Below are positions 15,813 through 23,867 of a DNA stretch of 38,646 nucleotides, one piece after another. A program made the position numbers and the translations under genes. The notes beneath the pieces are model-generated. The model was not told where the DNA came from. It did no database searches and saw only the letters and a program-made list of their open reading frames with translations. Within the stretch, counting starts at the first letter, position 1; each line of letters opens with the position of its first letter. The DNA is taken from NCBI GenBank assembly GCA_945901935.1, contig CAMDLX010000012.1:1-38646 (forward strand), read 5' to 3'. Origin of the DNA: Bifidobacterium breve (lineage in GTDB: Bacteria; Actinomycetota; Acidimicrobiia; Acidimicrobiales; Microtrichaceae).

Positions 15813-16919
15813 CTAGACGGCCTCGTTGGCAATAATCTTGCCAAGTGCAAGCAGCTGCCGGGTAGAGCCACCGAGTTGCAGTTCAATCTCTTTTGCCATC
15901 AGGAAGTACCGGTGCAGCGGATAATCGCGATCGACTCCAACGCCACCATGCAGATGCTGAGCCGTATGCACTACTCGTTGGCCACCAAATGAGACCCAGT
16001 ACTTGGCTACAGCAACCTCAGCTGAGGCTGGCATGTCTACTGACAGTCTCCACAAAGCCTGCTTTGATGTGAGTCGGATTGCTTCTGTGTCCACAAAGGC
16101 GTCTGCCGCACGATGAGCCACAGCCTGGAACGAGGCAATCGGCACATCGAACTGCTTACGCTCCTTGGTGTATTCAGCCGTCAGCCTAAGCGCCTCAGCA
16201 AACACGCCTGATGCAACTGCACACTGTGTAGCTACAGCACGGTCGTAGGTCCACTGCAACGACTCGTAACCCTCTGCTACGAGTTCTGCAGGTGCTAGCG
16301 CCATGAGGACAGCCGCCTGCGGGTCACCAAGTGTGGTGTCTAGAGGCTCGATTCCGACGCCTTCGCCAGTCTTTCGGACTAGGAACAGGCCAACCGATCC
16401 GCCCTCAATGGCTGCGGGCATAAGGAATGCGTCGGCAATAGCTCCGGCCGGCACACAAATCTTTGTGCCAGTCAGTTCCCAGCCATCACCATTTCGGCTC
16501 GCAATCGTCGTTGGAAGAAGCGGCTCCCCTAGGTCCTCGTGCCATCCGGCTGTAAGGATCATGGACCCGTCAGCTACCTGAGGCAGGATCTCTGCGGCCA
16601 GACTCGCCGGAGCGAACTCCGCAATCGCGGGGACTCCCAAGCCGCAAGTTTCCCAGAGTGGAACTGCTGCTGCAGTGCGACCAACATGCTCCAGCGCTCC
16701 ACCGAGAGCGATCAAGTCCAGGCCCGCTCCCCCATGCTCCTCGGGCAAGAATGCCCCCAGAATTCCGGTCTCAGCTAGCGAGGCCCAAAGCGCCGCATCA
16801 AAGCGAGGGCCGTCAGCTTTTTCAAGCTCACGCAATTTCTCGTTCGTTGAGGCATCGCCAATTACCTGACCAGCGAGTTCGCTGATTGCTAGTTGTTCTT
16901 CGTTGAGAGCAAAATCCAT
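15813..16919 (-). CDS. Acyl-CoA dehydrogenase, short steroid-type subunit
   Basis: 368 residues, FAD-dependent acyl-CoA dehydrogenase fold: an N-terminal helical domain (MDFALNEEQLAISELAGQVI), a shortened middle beta domain (WELTGTKICVPAGAIADAFL) and a C-terminal helical domain (ERKQFDVPIASFQAVAHRAADA; HTAQHLHGGVGVDRDYPLHRYF). The shorter length and the poorly conserved middle domain fit the partner subunit of actinobacterial alpha2-beta2 acyl-CoA dehydrogenases (FadE27/FadE28-like) that work on steroid side chains. It is directly downstream of a FadE29-like gene, as expected for such a pair. CoA-ester substrate is not proven. Confidence 0.92.
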   Translation of the reverse strand: MDFALNEEQLAISELAGQVIGDASTNEKLRELEKADGPRFDAALWASLAETGILGAFLPEEHGGAGLDLIALGGALEHVGRTAAAVPLWETCGLGVPAIAEFAPASLAAEILPQVADGSMILTAGWHEDLGEPLLPTTIASRNGDGWELTGTKICVPAGAIADAFLMPAAIEGGSVGLFLVRKTGEGVGIEPLDTTLGDPQAAVLMALAPAELVAEGYESLQWTYDRAVATQCAVASGVFAEALRLTAEYTKERKQFDVPIASFQAVAHRAADAFVDTEAIRLTSKQALWRLSVDMPASAEVAVAKYWVSFGGQRVVHTAQHLHGGVGVDRDYPLHRYFLMAKEIELQLGGSTRQLLALGKIIANEAV

Positions 16920-16939
16920 GTAACTATCCCTTCAAATCC

Positions 16940-17024
16940 TTCGAATACGCCTGTTTTTCGAATATGCCTAGTGTTCGAATATGCCTAGTGTTCGAATATG
17001 CCCAGTGTTCGATTACGCCTGCGG
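16940..17024. repeat. Five tandem copies of a 17-bp unit between acyl-CoA dehydrogenase genes
   Basis: Units begin TTCGAAT and are 17 bp long: 16940, 16957, 16974, 16991 and 17008. The second and third are identical (TTCGAATATGCCTAGTG); the fourth has one change; the outer two are more diverged. Each of the first four contains the palindrome TTCGAA. They fill most of the 122-bp gap. Confidence 0.93.
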
Positions 17025-17041
17025 GCAGAACTAGAACTCAG

Positions 17042-18220
17042 TTAGCCGCGAAGTGCGCGAGGCAGGCCTAGCCCGAACATGCCAATGAGGTCTCTTTGAA
17101 TCTCGTTCGTTCCGCCACCGAAGGTCAGAATAAGCAGGCTTCGGTAGTTCATCTCGAGTCGACCCTTGAGGATCGAACCAGTTGACTCACGATCGAGGTA
17201 GGCACGCGGGCCCAAAATTTCCATCATCATTCGGAATGCATCGAGATAGAACTCGGTTCCGTAAATCTTGATTGTGGATGCATCCGAAATGTCGAGCGGC
17301 GCATGCATTGCCGTCCATGCGACCTTCCAGTTGATGAGTCGCAGGAACTCGATCCCGGCATGAACCTTTGCCAGGTTGAGTTGAACCCACTCGTTATCGA
17401 TCACGCGCTTGCCATCAGCGCCGACGTTTTCCTGCGCCCAGCGGCGAACCTCAAAGTAGCTCTGCTCCAACAAGCCCGAGGAACACAGCGTTACACGCTC
17501 ATGGTTCAGTTGGCTCATGATCAAGCCCCAACCGTTGTTCTCTCCCCCAACAAGGTTGCTCGCCGGAACACGCACGTCGTCAAAGAATGTCGCATTGATA
17601 TCGTGACTTGAGAGCAGGTGCAGCGGGTCAACGGTGATGCCTGGGGTCTTCATGTCAACGATGATCATGGAGATGCCTTTGTGCTTTGGCGCATCCTGAT
17701 CCGTGCGAACAGCTAGCCAGCAATAATCAGCATCTGAGGCCAAGCTGGTCCACATCTTCTGGCCGTTGATGACGTACTCATCACCGTCGAGAACCGCTTT
17801 GGTCTTGAGTGCAGCTAGGTCAGTACCAGCCTGATTTTCGGAATACCCGATGCAGAAATGCAGGTCGCCGGAAAGGATTCGGGGCAGGAAGTCCGCCTTG
17901 AGTTCCTCAGTGCCGTACTGCATGATCGTCGGTCCAACCGTATTGATCGTAAGCATGGGAACAGGTGCACCCGAACGCATCGATTCGTCAAAGAAGATGA
18001 ATTGCTCCACTTGGCTTCTGCCCTGGCCGCCGTACTCCGTTGGCCATCCGATTCCAAGCCAACCATCGCCTGCCATCTGCTTGACGATCTCTCTTGTGAC
18101 GGCACCGCAGCCCATCTCTTGATGAAGTGCGTCTCGAACCTCAGGGGTCAACAAGTTGTCGTAATAAGCCCGGAGTTCGTCCCGAAGCTTCTCTTGTTCT
18201 TCTGTATAAGCGATCTGCAT
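17042..18220 (-). CDS. Acyl-CoA dehydrogenase, FadE29-like subunit
   Basis: 392 residues. N-terminal MQIAYTEEQEKLRDELRAYY, then GDGWLGIGWPTEYGGQGRS, LHFCIGYSENQAGTDLAALKT (FAD/substrate site), INGQKMWTSLASDADYCWLA, KHKGISMIIVD and C-terminal LILTFGGGTNEIQRDLIG. From memory it resembles M. tuberculosis FadE29 closely, including the WPTEYGG and TFGGGTNE regions; FadE29 works with FadE28 on a three-carbon steroid side-chain CoA ester. A strong GGAGG ribosome site precedes the start by 5 bases. A KstR-type palindrome lies 30 bp upstream. The next gene encodes its likely partner subunit. Steroid specificity remains an inference. Confidence 0.94.
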   Translation of the reverse strand: MQIAYTEEQEKLRDELRAYYDNLLTPEVRDALHQEMGCGAVTREIVKQMAGDGWLGIGWPTEYGGQGRSQVEQFIFFDESMRSGAPVPMLTINTVGPTIMQYGTEELKADFLPRILSGDLHFCIGYSENQAGTDLAALKTKAVLDGDEYVINGQKMWTSLASDADYCWLAVRTDQDAPKHKGISMIIVDMKTPGITVDPLHLLSSHDINATFFDDVRVPASNLVGGENNGWGLIMSQLNHERVTLCSSGLLEQSYFEVRRWAQENVGADGKRVIDNEWVQLNLAKVHAGIEFLRLINWKVAWTAMHAPLDISDASTIKIYGTEFYLDAFRMMMEILGPRAYLDRESTGSILKGRLEMNYRSLLILTFGGGTNEIQRDLIGMFGLGLPRALRG

Positions 18221-18250
18221 AATGGCCTCCGTCTGACTGAACGTGGAAAC

Positions 18251-18264
18251 TGTAACGCGTTCTA
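18251..18264. promoter_or_regulatory. KstR-like operator
   Basis: Minus-strand reading TAGAACGCGTTACA fits the published KstR consensus TNNAACNNGTTNNA at every fixed position. It sits 30 bp upstream of the FadE29-like start and 64 bp upstream of the divergent mycothione reductase. A GATATA element overlaps it on the minus strand and could be the -10 box, so binding would block transcription. No KstR gene is identified in the window. Confidence 0.65.
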
Positions 18265-18328
18265 TATCTGTAACCGAACCGGTCAGAGAGTTTCTGTCCT
18301 GATCAACCCGAACACCTAGCCTTGAGCC

Positions 18329-19711
18329 ATGGATGACTTCGACCTGCTCATTATTGGCACCGGTTCGGGCAATTCACTGCTGAATGAACAGTTCAGTTCG
18401 TGGAAGGTTGGAATCATCGAGCGGTCAGTATTTGGTGGCACATGCCTGAATGCTGGCTGCATCCCATCCAAGATGTTTGTCCTCCCCGCCGACCGAATGC
18501 GAGAAGCTGCAGAGGCGACAGAGCGGCTCAACGTAGATATCGAAGCTCGGGGAGCTGACTTTGCAGCCCTGAGGGATCGGGTGTTTGGACGCATTGACCC
18601 CATCGCTGCCGGTGGGACCCTCTACCGGCAGGAGCAACCGAACGTCACGGTCTTTCTTGGAGATGCGCGCTTCATTGGGGAGCGAGCGGTCAGCGTTGAC
18701 CTGCACGATGGAACGAATCAGATCGTTACTGCCAAGCAGATTGTCATTGCTGCAGGCGCTCGCCCGCATCTGCCTGAACTCACGGGCTTAGCCACGACCC
18801 CGTTCCACACCTCTGACAGCATTATGCGAATAGAGAAGTTGCCCGAGCACTTAATCATCTTGGGTGGCGGATTTATTGCTGCCGAGCTTGGGCATGTGTT
18901 TTCTGGACTTGGTTCGAGAGTCTCGGTCATTCACCGCGGTACAGAGATGCTGCGACACACTGATCGAGAGATCTCTTCGCGCTTCACAGCGGCGTTTGCG
19001 GAACAGGTGGAACTTCACCTCGGGACAAACGCAGTTTCGGTACAGCAGACCGATGAGCATCTCGAACTCACTTTGCAAAACGATGCGGGCGAGCAGTCCG
19101 TGTTGTTTGGGGATGCCTTGCTCGTAGCTACTGGACGGACACCAAATGGCGCCCAGCTTGAGGTGGGTCGAACAGGAGTCGAGCTTGATTCCAATGGCTA
19201 CATCATCACGGACTCAACACTGCTGACTGACGCCCCTGGGGTCTGGGCTCTCGGCGATGTCCGCAACCCTTGGCAACTCAAGCACCTAGCAAATCAAGAG
19301 GCACGAGTAGTGGGTCACAACCTGCTCAATCCCCGCTCCCCCATCAGCATCGACCAACGCGTCGTACCCCACGCAGTCTTCTCGCACCCGCAGATTGGCT
19401 CGGTCGGACTCACTGAACAGGAGCTTCAGGCGAGCGGCCAAAGCTACGTGGTTGGGTCCTGCGAGTATTCCAATGTCGCGTTTGGCTGGGCCCTTGAAGA
19501 CCAAACAGGGATTGCCAAAATCCTGATCGATCCTGCGAACTTTCGCATTCTGGGAGCGCATGTACTTGGCCCTCAGGCTGCGACTCTGATGCAACAACTC
19601 TCTCAAGCCATGCAGTTCAACATCCCCGCTGATCGCCTGGCACGAGAGCAGATTTGGTGTCATCCGGCTCTGCCTGAAGTGCTAGAGAACGCCTTGCTCA
19701 GCGCCCTGTAG
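18329..19711 (+). CDS. mtr: Mycothione reductase
   Basis: 460 residues, flavoprotein disulfide reductase family. It reduces oxidised mycothiol with NADPH, keeping the actinobacterial low-molecular-weight thiol reduced in the cytoplasm. Features are an N-terminal FAD site IIGTGSGNS, the redox-active disulfide GGTCLNAGCIPSKMF (Cys39 and Cys44), a second nucleotide site LGGGFIAAELGHVFSGLG, ALGDVRNPWQLKHLANQEA, and a C-terminal dimerisation domain with the active-site His in IWCHPALPEVLENAL (about 445). The GSGNS variant of the first glycine motif is characteristic of mycothione reductase rather than glutathione or dihydrolipoamide reductases. Its last 14 bp overlap the convergent epimerase gene. 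Confidence 0.94.
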   Translation: MDDFDLLIIGTGSGNSLLNEQFSSWKVGIIERSVFGGTCLNAGCIPSKMFVLPADRMREAAEATERLNVDIEARGADFAALRDRVFGRIDPIAAGGTLYRQEQPNVTVFLGDARFIGERAVSVDLHDGTNQIVTAKQIVIAAGARPHLPELTGLATTPFHTSDSIMRIEKLPEHLIILGGGFIAAELGHVFSGLGSRVSVIHRGTEMLRHTDREISSRFTAAFAEQVELHLGTNAVSVQQTDEHLELTLQNDAGEQSVLFGDALLVATGRTPNGAQLEVGRTGVELDSNGYIITDSTLLTDAPGVWALGDVRNPWQLKHLANQEARVVGHNLLNPRSPISIDQRVVPHAVFSHPQIGSVGLTEQELQASGQSYVVGSCEYSNVAFGWALEDQTGIAKILIDPANFRILGAHVLGPQAATLMQQLSQAMQFNIPADRLAREQIWCHPALPEVLENALLSAL

Positions 19712-20681
19712 AACCCGCAGCAGAACCCTCGCCTGCTAGGTATGCGTCGGCTAGTGCCGCAAAACCCTCTTGCCAGGAAACCTTTGTCGCTCCGCAGATG
19801 CTCTGCATCTTCGAGGTATCTACGGTGACGCCTCCAATGGTTGAATCAGTGACCTCAAAACTTGCAGTTAGCCCGCAACGATCCGCCAAGAACTCGCACC
19901 ACTCCTCTAAAGAGACCTGCTCCGCTCCCGCCCAGTTGAGGATGGTCGCTGGCACGGTGGCCGCTTCCAATAGTGCGGGGATGCTCGCTGCGATGTCCAA
20001 CAAGTTGATGGGGTTGAACAGATTTGGTTGATCTGCCTCAACGGGAATCGCCAAGCCTGCTTGCATCATTGCCAGGTGAAACGCTGGCCAACCTCTCGGC
20101 TCACCGAGCGGGCCCACGCCATAGGGAACATTCAATCTTGCGATGGTGGTCGGAATATTCAGGTGTCGGCACATCGTCCGGACAACTTCTTCAGCAGCAA
20201 TCTTGGAGATTGAATAGGTCGGCATAATCGGAGCGTGGTTATCTCCGAGCGGCGCTCGCTCGTCGAGCACCTCAGATCCGGCGGCTGCGTACACACCAGT
20301 AGAAGAACAATGCAGAAATGCCTTGGGCTTAGTGTGTGCCATGAGCAACCCCGCCGACTCGGCGTTTGCCCGAAGATCCACGTCCCAACGTTGGGACTTC
20401 ACCACAGCAAAATTCAGTACTGCGTCAACATCGCTCGGAACTCCAACGAACTCAGCTGTGAGGAGATCCGTTGGGATGCACTCGACACCGCATTCCTCGA
20501 GCCGCCGACGAGCCGCCTCATCTGTAAAGCGGGCCAAGCCGATCACTTGGTGATCTCTACTCAACTCTGTTGCGACAACCTCTGCAACCTGCCCGGTGAC
20601 TCCTGTGATCACCACTGTTCTCGGGCTTGCAGACCAGCCTGATGTGGGTTCATGAATGGCATCTGAGATGTTCTTACTCAT
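19698..20681 (-). CDS. NAD(P)-dependent epimerase/dehydratase (extended SDR)
   Basis: 327 residues, extended short-chain dehydrogenase fold. The nucleotide site TVVITGVTGQVAEVVATEL (glycine-rich loop about 26-32) is followed by a substrate core with LHCSSTGVY (Ser126/127) and the YSISK catalytic Tyr156/Lys160, then RLNVPYGVGPLGEPRGW. Typical of sugar-nucleotide epimerases and related lactone or steroid dehydrogenases; substrate not assignable. A ribosome site GAGGAG precedes ATG 20681. It is divergent from the Arg-Gly-rich protein gene with only 45 bp between the starts, so promoters must overlap. The 3' end overlaps mtr by 14 bp. Confidence 0.92.
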   Translation of the reverse strand: MSKNISDAIHEPTSGWSASPRTVVITGVTGQVAEVVATELSRDHQVIGLARFTDEAARRRLEECGVECIPTDLLTAEFVGVPSDVDAVLNFAVVKSQRWDVDLRANAESAGLLMAHTKPKAFLHCSSTGVYAAAGSEVLDERAPLGDNHAPIMPTYSISKIAAEEVVRTMCRHLNIPTTIARLNVPYGVGPLGEPRGWPAFHLAMMQAGLAIPVEADQPNLFNPINLLDIAASIPALLEAATVPATILNWAGAEQVSLEEWCEFLADRCGLTASFEVTDSTIGGVTVDTSKMQSICGATKVSWQEGFAALADAYLAGEGSAAGSTGR

Positions 20682-20726
20682 CGGAGGTTCTCCTCTGGCG
20701 TTGATCTTCGATAGGTTGGGACAACT

Positions 20727-22559
20727 ATGCCCCGTCGTCTAGAGATCGAACTAACAAGTGAACGCCCCGATGGCACATGGACCTGGCGCGCAGCCGGAGC
20801 CAAACAGCCCAAAGGCGATTTACGCTCATCCATTCTTCCTGCAGGCTGCAAGGTCGGCGATGTCGTTCGGGCTGATGCCGAGTTCGAACTAGAGGGCATC
20901 GAGATTCTTCATGTGCTGCCTCCAAAGGCTGCAAGAAAAGAACCTGAGATGTTGACTGTGATTGGAACACGCCAGGACGAGCCGCTCGTCACGAGCACTC
21001 TGGTTGAGAAGTCGGGTCGTTCACGTGATGGCGACCGCGGAGGGTCGCGTCGTGATCGTGAGGATCGCGGTCCACGTGGTGACCGAGGGCCACGCGGCGA
21101 TCGTCCCAATGGTGATCGTCCTGGTGGCGGCCGTGGCGGTGGACGCGACGGTGCTGGTGGAGGCCGTCCAGGTGGGGACCGACCCGGAGGAGATCGACCC
21201 GGAGGCGACCGTCCCCGCAGCGATCGTCCCCGCGGCCCTCGTCCGGAAGCTGTTCCTGAACGTCCACGGCCAAAGCGCTTGCGCCCAGGTCGCGCACACC
21301 GAGCAGCGGTTCTTGACACGCTCCCGGTAGAGCATCGTCCCATCGCCGAGCAGGTCATTCGGGGCGGAGTTCCGGCCGTACGTGAAGCAATTGCTGAGCA
21401 AAACGCCCAAGCTAAAAAGGAAGGCCGAGCAGAGATCCCCTCAGAGCAACTGATTGGTCTCGCAGAAGACCTGCTGCCTCAGCTGCGCGCTGCTGAGTGG
21501 ATGGATCGAGCCGAGGCAGCGTTAGCTGACCTCGAGGAGCTAGATCTTCGTGACCTTCGTTCTGTAATCGTGGCAGCAGATGGCGTTGCCCGCGATCCCG
21601 AGGCCTTGGCCCTGAAAGATCAGATTCAAGCAGGGCTTACCCGACGAATTGAAGAGGAACAGGCCCTATGGATTGCAGATATCACTGCCAATCTTGATGG
21701 TGGTCGATTCGTTAGGGCGCTCCGTCTGAGTTCACGTCCACCAAAGGCCGGCGCCCCGCTTCCGGTTGAACTATCTAGTCGCTTAGTCACAGCGGTGTCT
21801 GAGGGACTTACCCCAACGGTCAATCAGGACCTCTGGGCCGCAGCATTGGATGCTCTGGCCTTTTCGCCTGTTCGCAATCAGGTCACCCCAGCGGGTCGAC
21901 CTGAGGAACCCTCCCCCGCCCTGCTCGACGCTGTTCGGCGCGTTGGTGATCGTTTGCCCAAGATTGTTCTGTTGTTTGGGCTTGATCCCGCCGAGATTGC
22001 TGCAGCAGCAAAGAAGCGTGGGCGAACTGGACTCCGCGGCTCAAAGCCCGGCGGTTCAAAGTCCGGCGGCGCGAAGTCCGGCGGTTCAAAGTCCGGCGGC
22101 TCAAAATCTGGCGCATCGAAGCCCGAATCAGCCAAGCCTGAATCAGCAGAGCCCGAATCAACTCAGCCCGAGACTCCGACACCCAGTTCGGATCCGGGTG
22201 CTGAACAAAGTCCTGCTAGTGCAAACAACGATAGGGAGAACAATTCAATGAATACTTCAGAGGAATCATCACCAGTAGCGCCAGGCGAAGTCACTATTGA
22301 CGAGATCATCATTGGCGAGGAGATCATCGTCGAAGAGACCATTTTGGTCGAGGAAGTCTTGATGGAAAACAGCGATGGAGAAGTCGTCCTTGTCGAGGAC
22401 ATCATCGTTGTGGAAGACACCATCGTGATTGACGATGTGCTCCTCGTAGAGAGCATCGACGGCGTAGTCGTTGACGTCGAGGAAATCCTCGTCGTCGAGG
22501 AGACAGTCACCGTTGATGAGGTCATCATCGTCGAGGAACTCACAGCCGAAGACTCCTAA
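20727..22559 (+). CDS. Three-part Arg-Gly-rich/helical/acidic-tail protein, unknown function
   Basis: 610 residues. Residues 1-80 form a small beta-rich domain (LEIELTSERPDGTWTWRAAG; GCKVGDVVRADAEFELEGIEI), possibly OB-like. Residues about 90-180 are an Arg/Asp/Gly-rich linker with repeated DRPGGDRPGG, the composition of RNA-binding RGG segments. Residues about 185-425 are helical (VLDTLPVEHRPIAEQVIRGG; ADLEELDLRDLRSVIVAADG), faintly like DUF349-type helical proteins. A Ser-Gly-Gly-Ser-Lys repeat linker follows. The last about 95 residues alternate acidic pairs with Val/Ile/Leu triplets, as in VVEDTIVIDDVLLVE. No signal or membrane segment. An internal ATG at 22248 with an AGGGAG site could make the acidic tail alone. 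RNA binding is inferred from composition. Confidence 0.85.
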   Translation: MPRRLEIELTSERPDGTWTWRAAGAKQPKGDLRSSILPAGCKVGDVVRADAEFELEGIEILHVLPPKAARKEPEMLTVIGTRQDEPLVTSTLVEKSGRSRDGDRGGSRRDREDRGPRGDRGPRGDRPNGDRPGGGRGGGRDGAGGGRPGGDRPGGDRPGGDRPRSDRPRGPRPEAVPERPRPKRLRPGRAHRAAVLDTLPVEHRPIAEQVIRGGVPAVREAIAEQNAQAKKEGRAEIPSEQLIGLAEDLLPQLRAAEWMDRAEAALADLEELDLRDLRSVIVAADGVARDPEALALKDQIQAGLTRRIEEEQALWIADITANLDGGRFVRALRLSSRPPKAGAPLPVELSSRLVTAVSEGLTPTVNQDLWAAALDALAFSPVRNQVTPAGRPEEPSPALLDAVRRVGDRLPKIVLLFGLDPAEIAAAAKKRGRTGLRGSKPGGSKSGGAKSGGSKSGGSKSGASKPESAKPESAEPESTQPETPTPSSDPGAEQSPASANNDRENNSMNTSEESSPVAPGEVTIDEIIIGEEIIVEETILVEEVLMENSDGEVVLVEDIIVVEDTIVIDDVLLVESIDGVVVDVEEILVVEETVTVDEVIIVEELTAEDS

Positions 22560-22576
22560 AACACAGGAGTACGCAC

Positions 22577-22597
22577 CTAGCGCGCTTGCTGCGCTAG
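22577..22597. promoter_or_regulatory. Stem-loop just upstream of the enoyl-CoA hydratase start
   Basis: CTAGCGC (22577-22583) pairs with GCGCTAG (22591-22597) around a 7-nt loop, ending 10 bases before ATG 22608. There is no recognisable ribosome site between hairpin and ATG. It could be a weak terminator for the upstream gene or a translation element. Confidence 0.5.
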
Positions 22598-22607
22598 ATT
22601 CCGCGTC

Positions 22608-23384
22608 ATGACTGTGGACTATGAAAAACTCGGCAATGTTGGAATCATCACGATTAATCGTCCTGAGGCGCGCAACGCAGTAAGTAGCGAAGTCGCCCAG
22701 GGGATTGAGTCGGCGATCGATCAGATTGAAGCAGACGACGAGGTGTGGGTCGGGATTCTGACTGGCGCTAAAACAGAAAAAGGCTACATCTTCTGCGCAG
22801 GCGCTGACCTCAAGCAGATGGCAACTGACCCGGGCGGTATGTCCACGGCAAAAGGCGGATTCGGCGGGTTTGTGCAGCGTGAACGCACCAAGCCGATCAT
22901 TGCTGCAGTTGATGGCCCAGCGTTGGCAGGCGGAACAGAGTTGGTCCTAGCGGCCGACCTTGTTGTTGCCTCGAGGACTGCCGTGTTTGGTGTGCCTGAG
23001 GTAAAGCGCAACCTTGTTGCAGCTGCAGGTGGGCTTTTTCGGCTGCCGCGCAAGTTGCCGAGAAATATTGCAATGGAGCTCGTACTGACGGGACGCCTTG
23101 ATTTTCCTGCTGAGCGGGCATACGAATTTGGTTGGGTCAACCGGCTCTGCGAAGAGGGTGAAGCTCTCGAGACTGCAAAGGCTCTTGCTGCAGAGATCAC
23201 TGCTAACGCACCACTTGCCGTTCGAGAGAGTCGAAAGATCGTGCTCGAAGCCACAGACCAGCCAGACGATATTGGTTGGAAACTCTCGGGAGACGGCATC
23301 GTCAAGATGTTTGGCACCGAAGACTTTGCAGAAGGTCTCAATGCCTTTATCGAGAAGCGCCCTCCGGAGTGGAAGGGCCGCTAA
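22608..23384 (+). CDS. Enoyl-CoA hydratase/isomerase (crotonase family)
   Basis: 258 residues. Crotonase fold: NRPEARNAVSSEVAQ, first oxyanion-hole strand IFCAGADLKQM (about 62-71), second oxyanion-hole loop VDGPALAGGTELVLAADLVVA, then FGVPEVKRNL. Glu111 (GGTEL) and Glu131 (GVPE) stand where the two catalytic acids of hydratases are found, so hydration of a trans-2-enoyl-CoA is likely. The start of the acid pair matches EchA-type proteins of actinobacteria. It is 48 bp downstream of the Arg-Gly-rich protein gene and ends before a strong hairpin terminator. Together with the acyl-CoA dehydrogenase pair it would serve beta-oxidation, though it is not in the same transcript. Confidence 0.94.
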   Translation: MTVDYEKLGNVGIITINRPEARNAVSSEVAQGIESAIDQIEADDEVWVGILTGAKTEKGYIFCAGADLKQMATDPGGMSTAKGGFGGFVQRERTKPIIAAVDGPALAGGTELVLAADLVVASRTAVFGVPEVKRNLVAAAGGLFRLPRKLPRNIAMELVLTGRLDFPAERAYEFGWVNRLCEEGEALETAKALAAEITANAPLAVRESRKIVLEATDQPDDIGWKLSGDGIVKMFGTEDFAEGLNAFIEKRPPEWKGR

Positions 23385-23403
23385 GGCCAACTCGCTCTGT
23401 CTT

Positions 23404-23433
23404 GCGCCTGACCCCCTCTATGGGGTCAGGCGC
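23404..23433. terminator. Strong 12-bp stem-loop between convergent genes
   Basis: GCGCCTGACCCC (23404-23415) and GGGGTCAGGCGC (23422-23433) form a perfect 12-bp stem with a 6-nt loop, 20 bp after the enoyl-CoA hydratase stop and 24 bp before the end of the convergent Nudix-like gene. No clear T-run follows on either strand, so the hairpin may act as a bidirectional barrier or 3' stabiliser. A partial echo of the arm, GGGTCAGG, recurs at 23445. Confidence 0.8.
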
Positions 23434-23456
23434 ATAACAGAATCGGGTCAGGGGAT

Positions 23457-23867
23457 TCAGATAAGAGTCTCGATCAATCCGTGCTCGCCGAGGAACTCCG
23501 CCAGTCCGTCGGCTAAGCCGAGCTCTGCCGCGTCCCAAGATGGAATCCAGCGAACCTCTGCCGCCTGTGACGCAGGTTGAGTCGTTGAATCAAGAAGCAC
23601 CGCCCGAAAGTACATACTCAGTGTGTGGCTCTGCGATGTGTCGATGTCGGTGTCGGTGTCGATTGACTCAGCCCATCCGATGAACGGGCCACAGATAGCC
23701 TCGGCAACACCGGCTTGTTCTCCTAGTGCTCGAACCACCGCTTCGGCCAGCGTCTCGCCGTAGCGCACGGCTGTAGCGGGTAGTGCCCAGTTATTGTGTT
23801 GCCTCAGCATCAGAAAGTCATCGCCACTCACCACAAGAGCGGCTACGTGGACGGCTAGATGACTCAT
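23457..23867 (-). CDS. Nudix-fold protein with degenerate Nudix box
   Basis: 136 residues, one Nudix-like domain: beta start HLAVHVAALVVSGDDFLMLRQ, then a Nudix-box region YGETLAEAVVRALGEQAGV (about 36-54). Compared with the canonical G-x5-E-x7-R-E-U-x-E-E-x-G-U, the first Gly is Ala, the RE pair is RA (46-47), and the metal-binding EE is EQ (50-51). Only part of the divalent-metal ligand set is left, so hydrolase activity is doubtful and a binding or weakened role is possible. The ATG overlaps the stop of the upstream GNAT gene by 4 bp (ATGA type), so the two are translationally coupled. Confidence 0.85.
   Translation of the reverse strand: MSHLAVHVAALVVSGDDFLMLRQHNNWALPATAVRYGETLAEAVVRALGEQAGVAEAICGPFIGWAESIDTDTDIDTSQSHTLSMYFRAVLLDSTTQPASQAAEVRWIPSWDAAELGLADGLAEFLGEHGLIETLI

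Noticed and set aside
16940-17024. CRISPR array
   Set aside because: Units are contiguous 17-mers without spacers and there are no cas genes.
20909-21410. Minus-strand frames opposite the Arg-Gly-rich segment
   Set aside because: Low-complexity mirror of repeated plus-strand codons; no ribosome site or domain.
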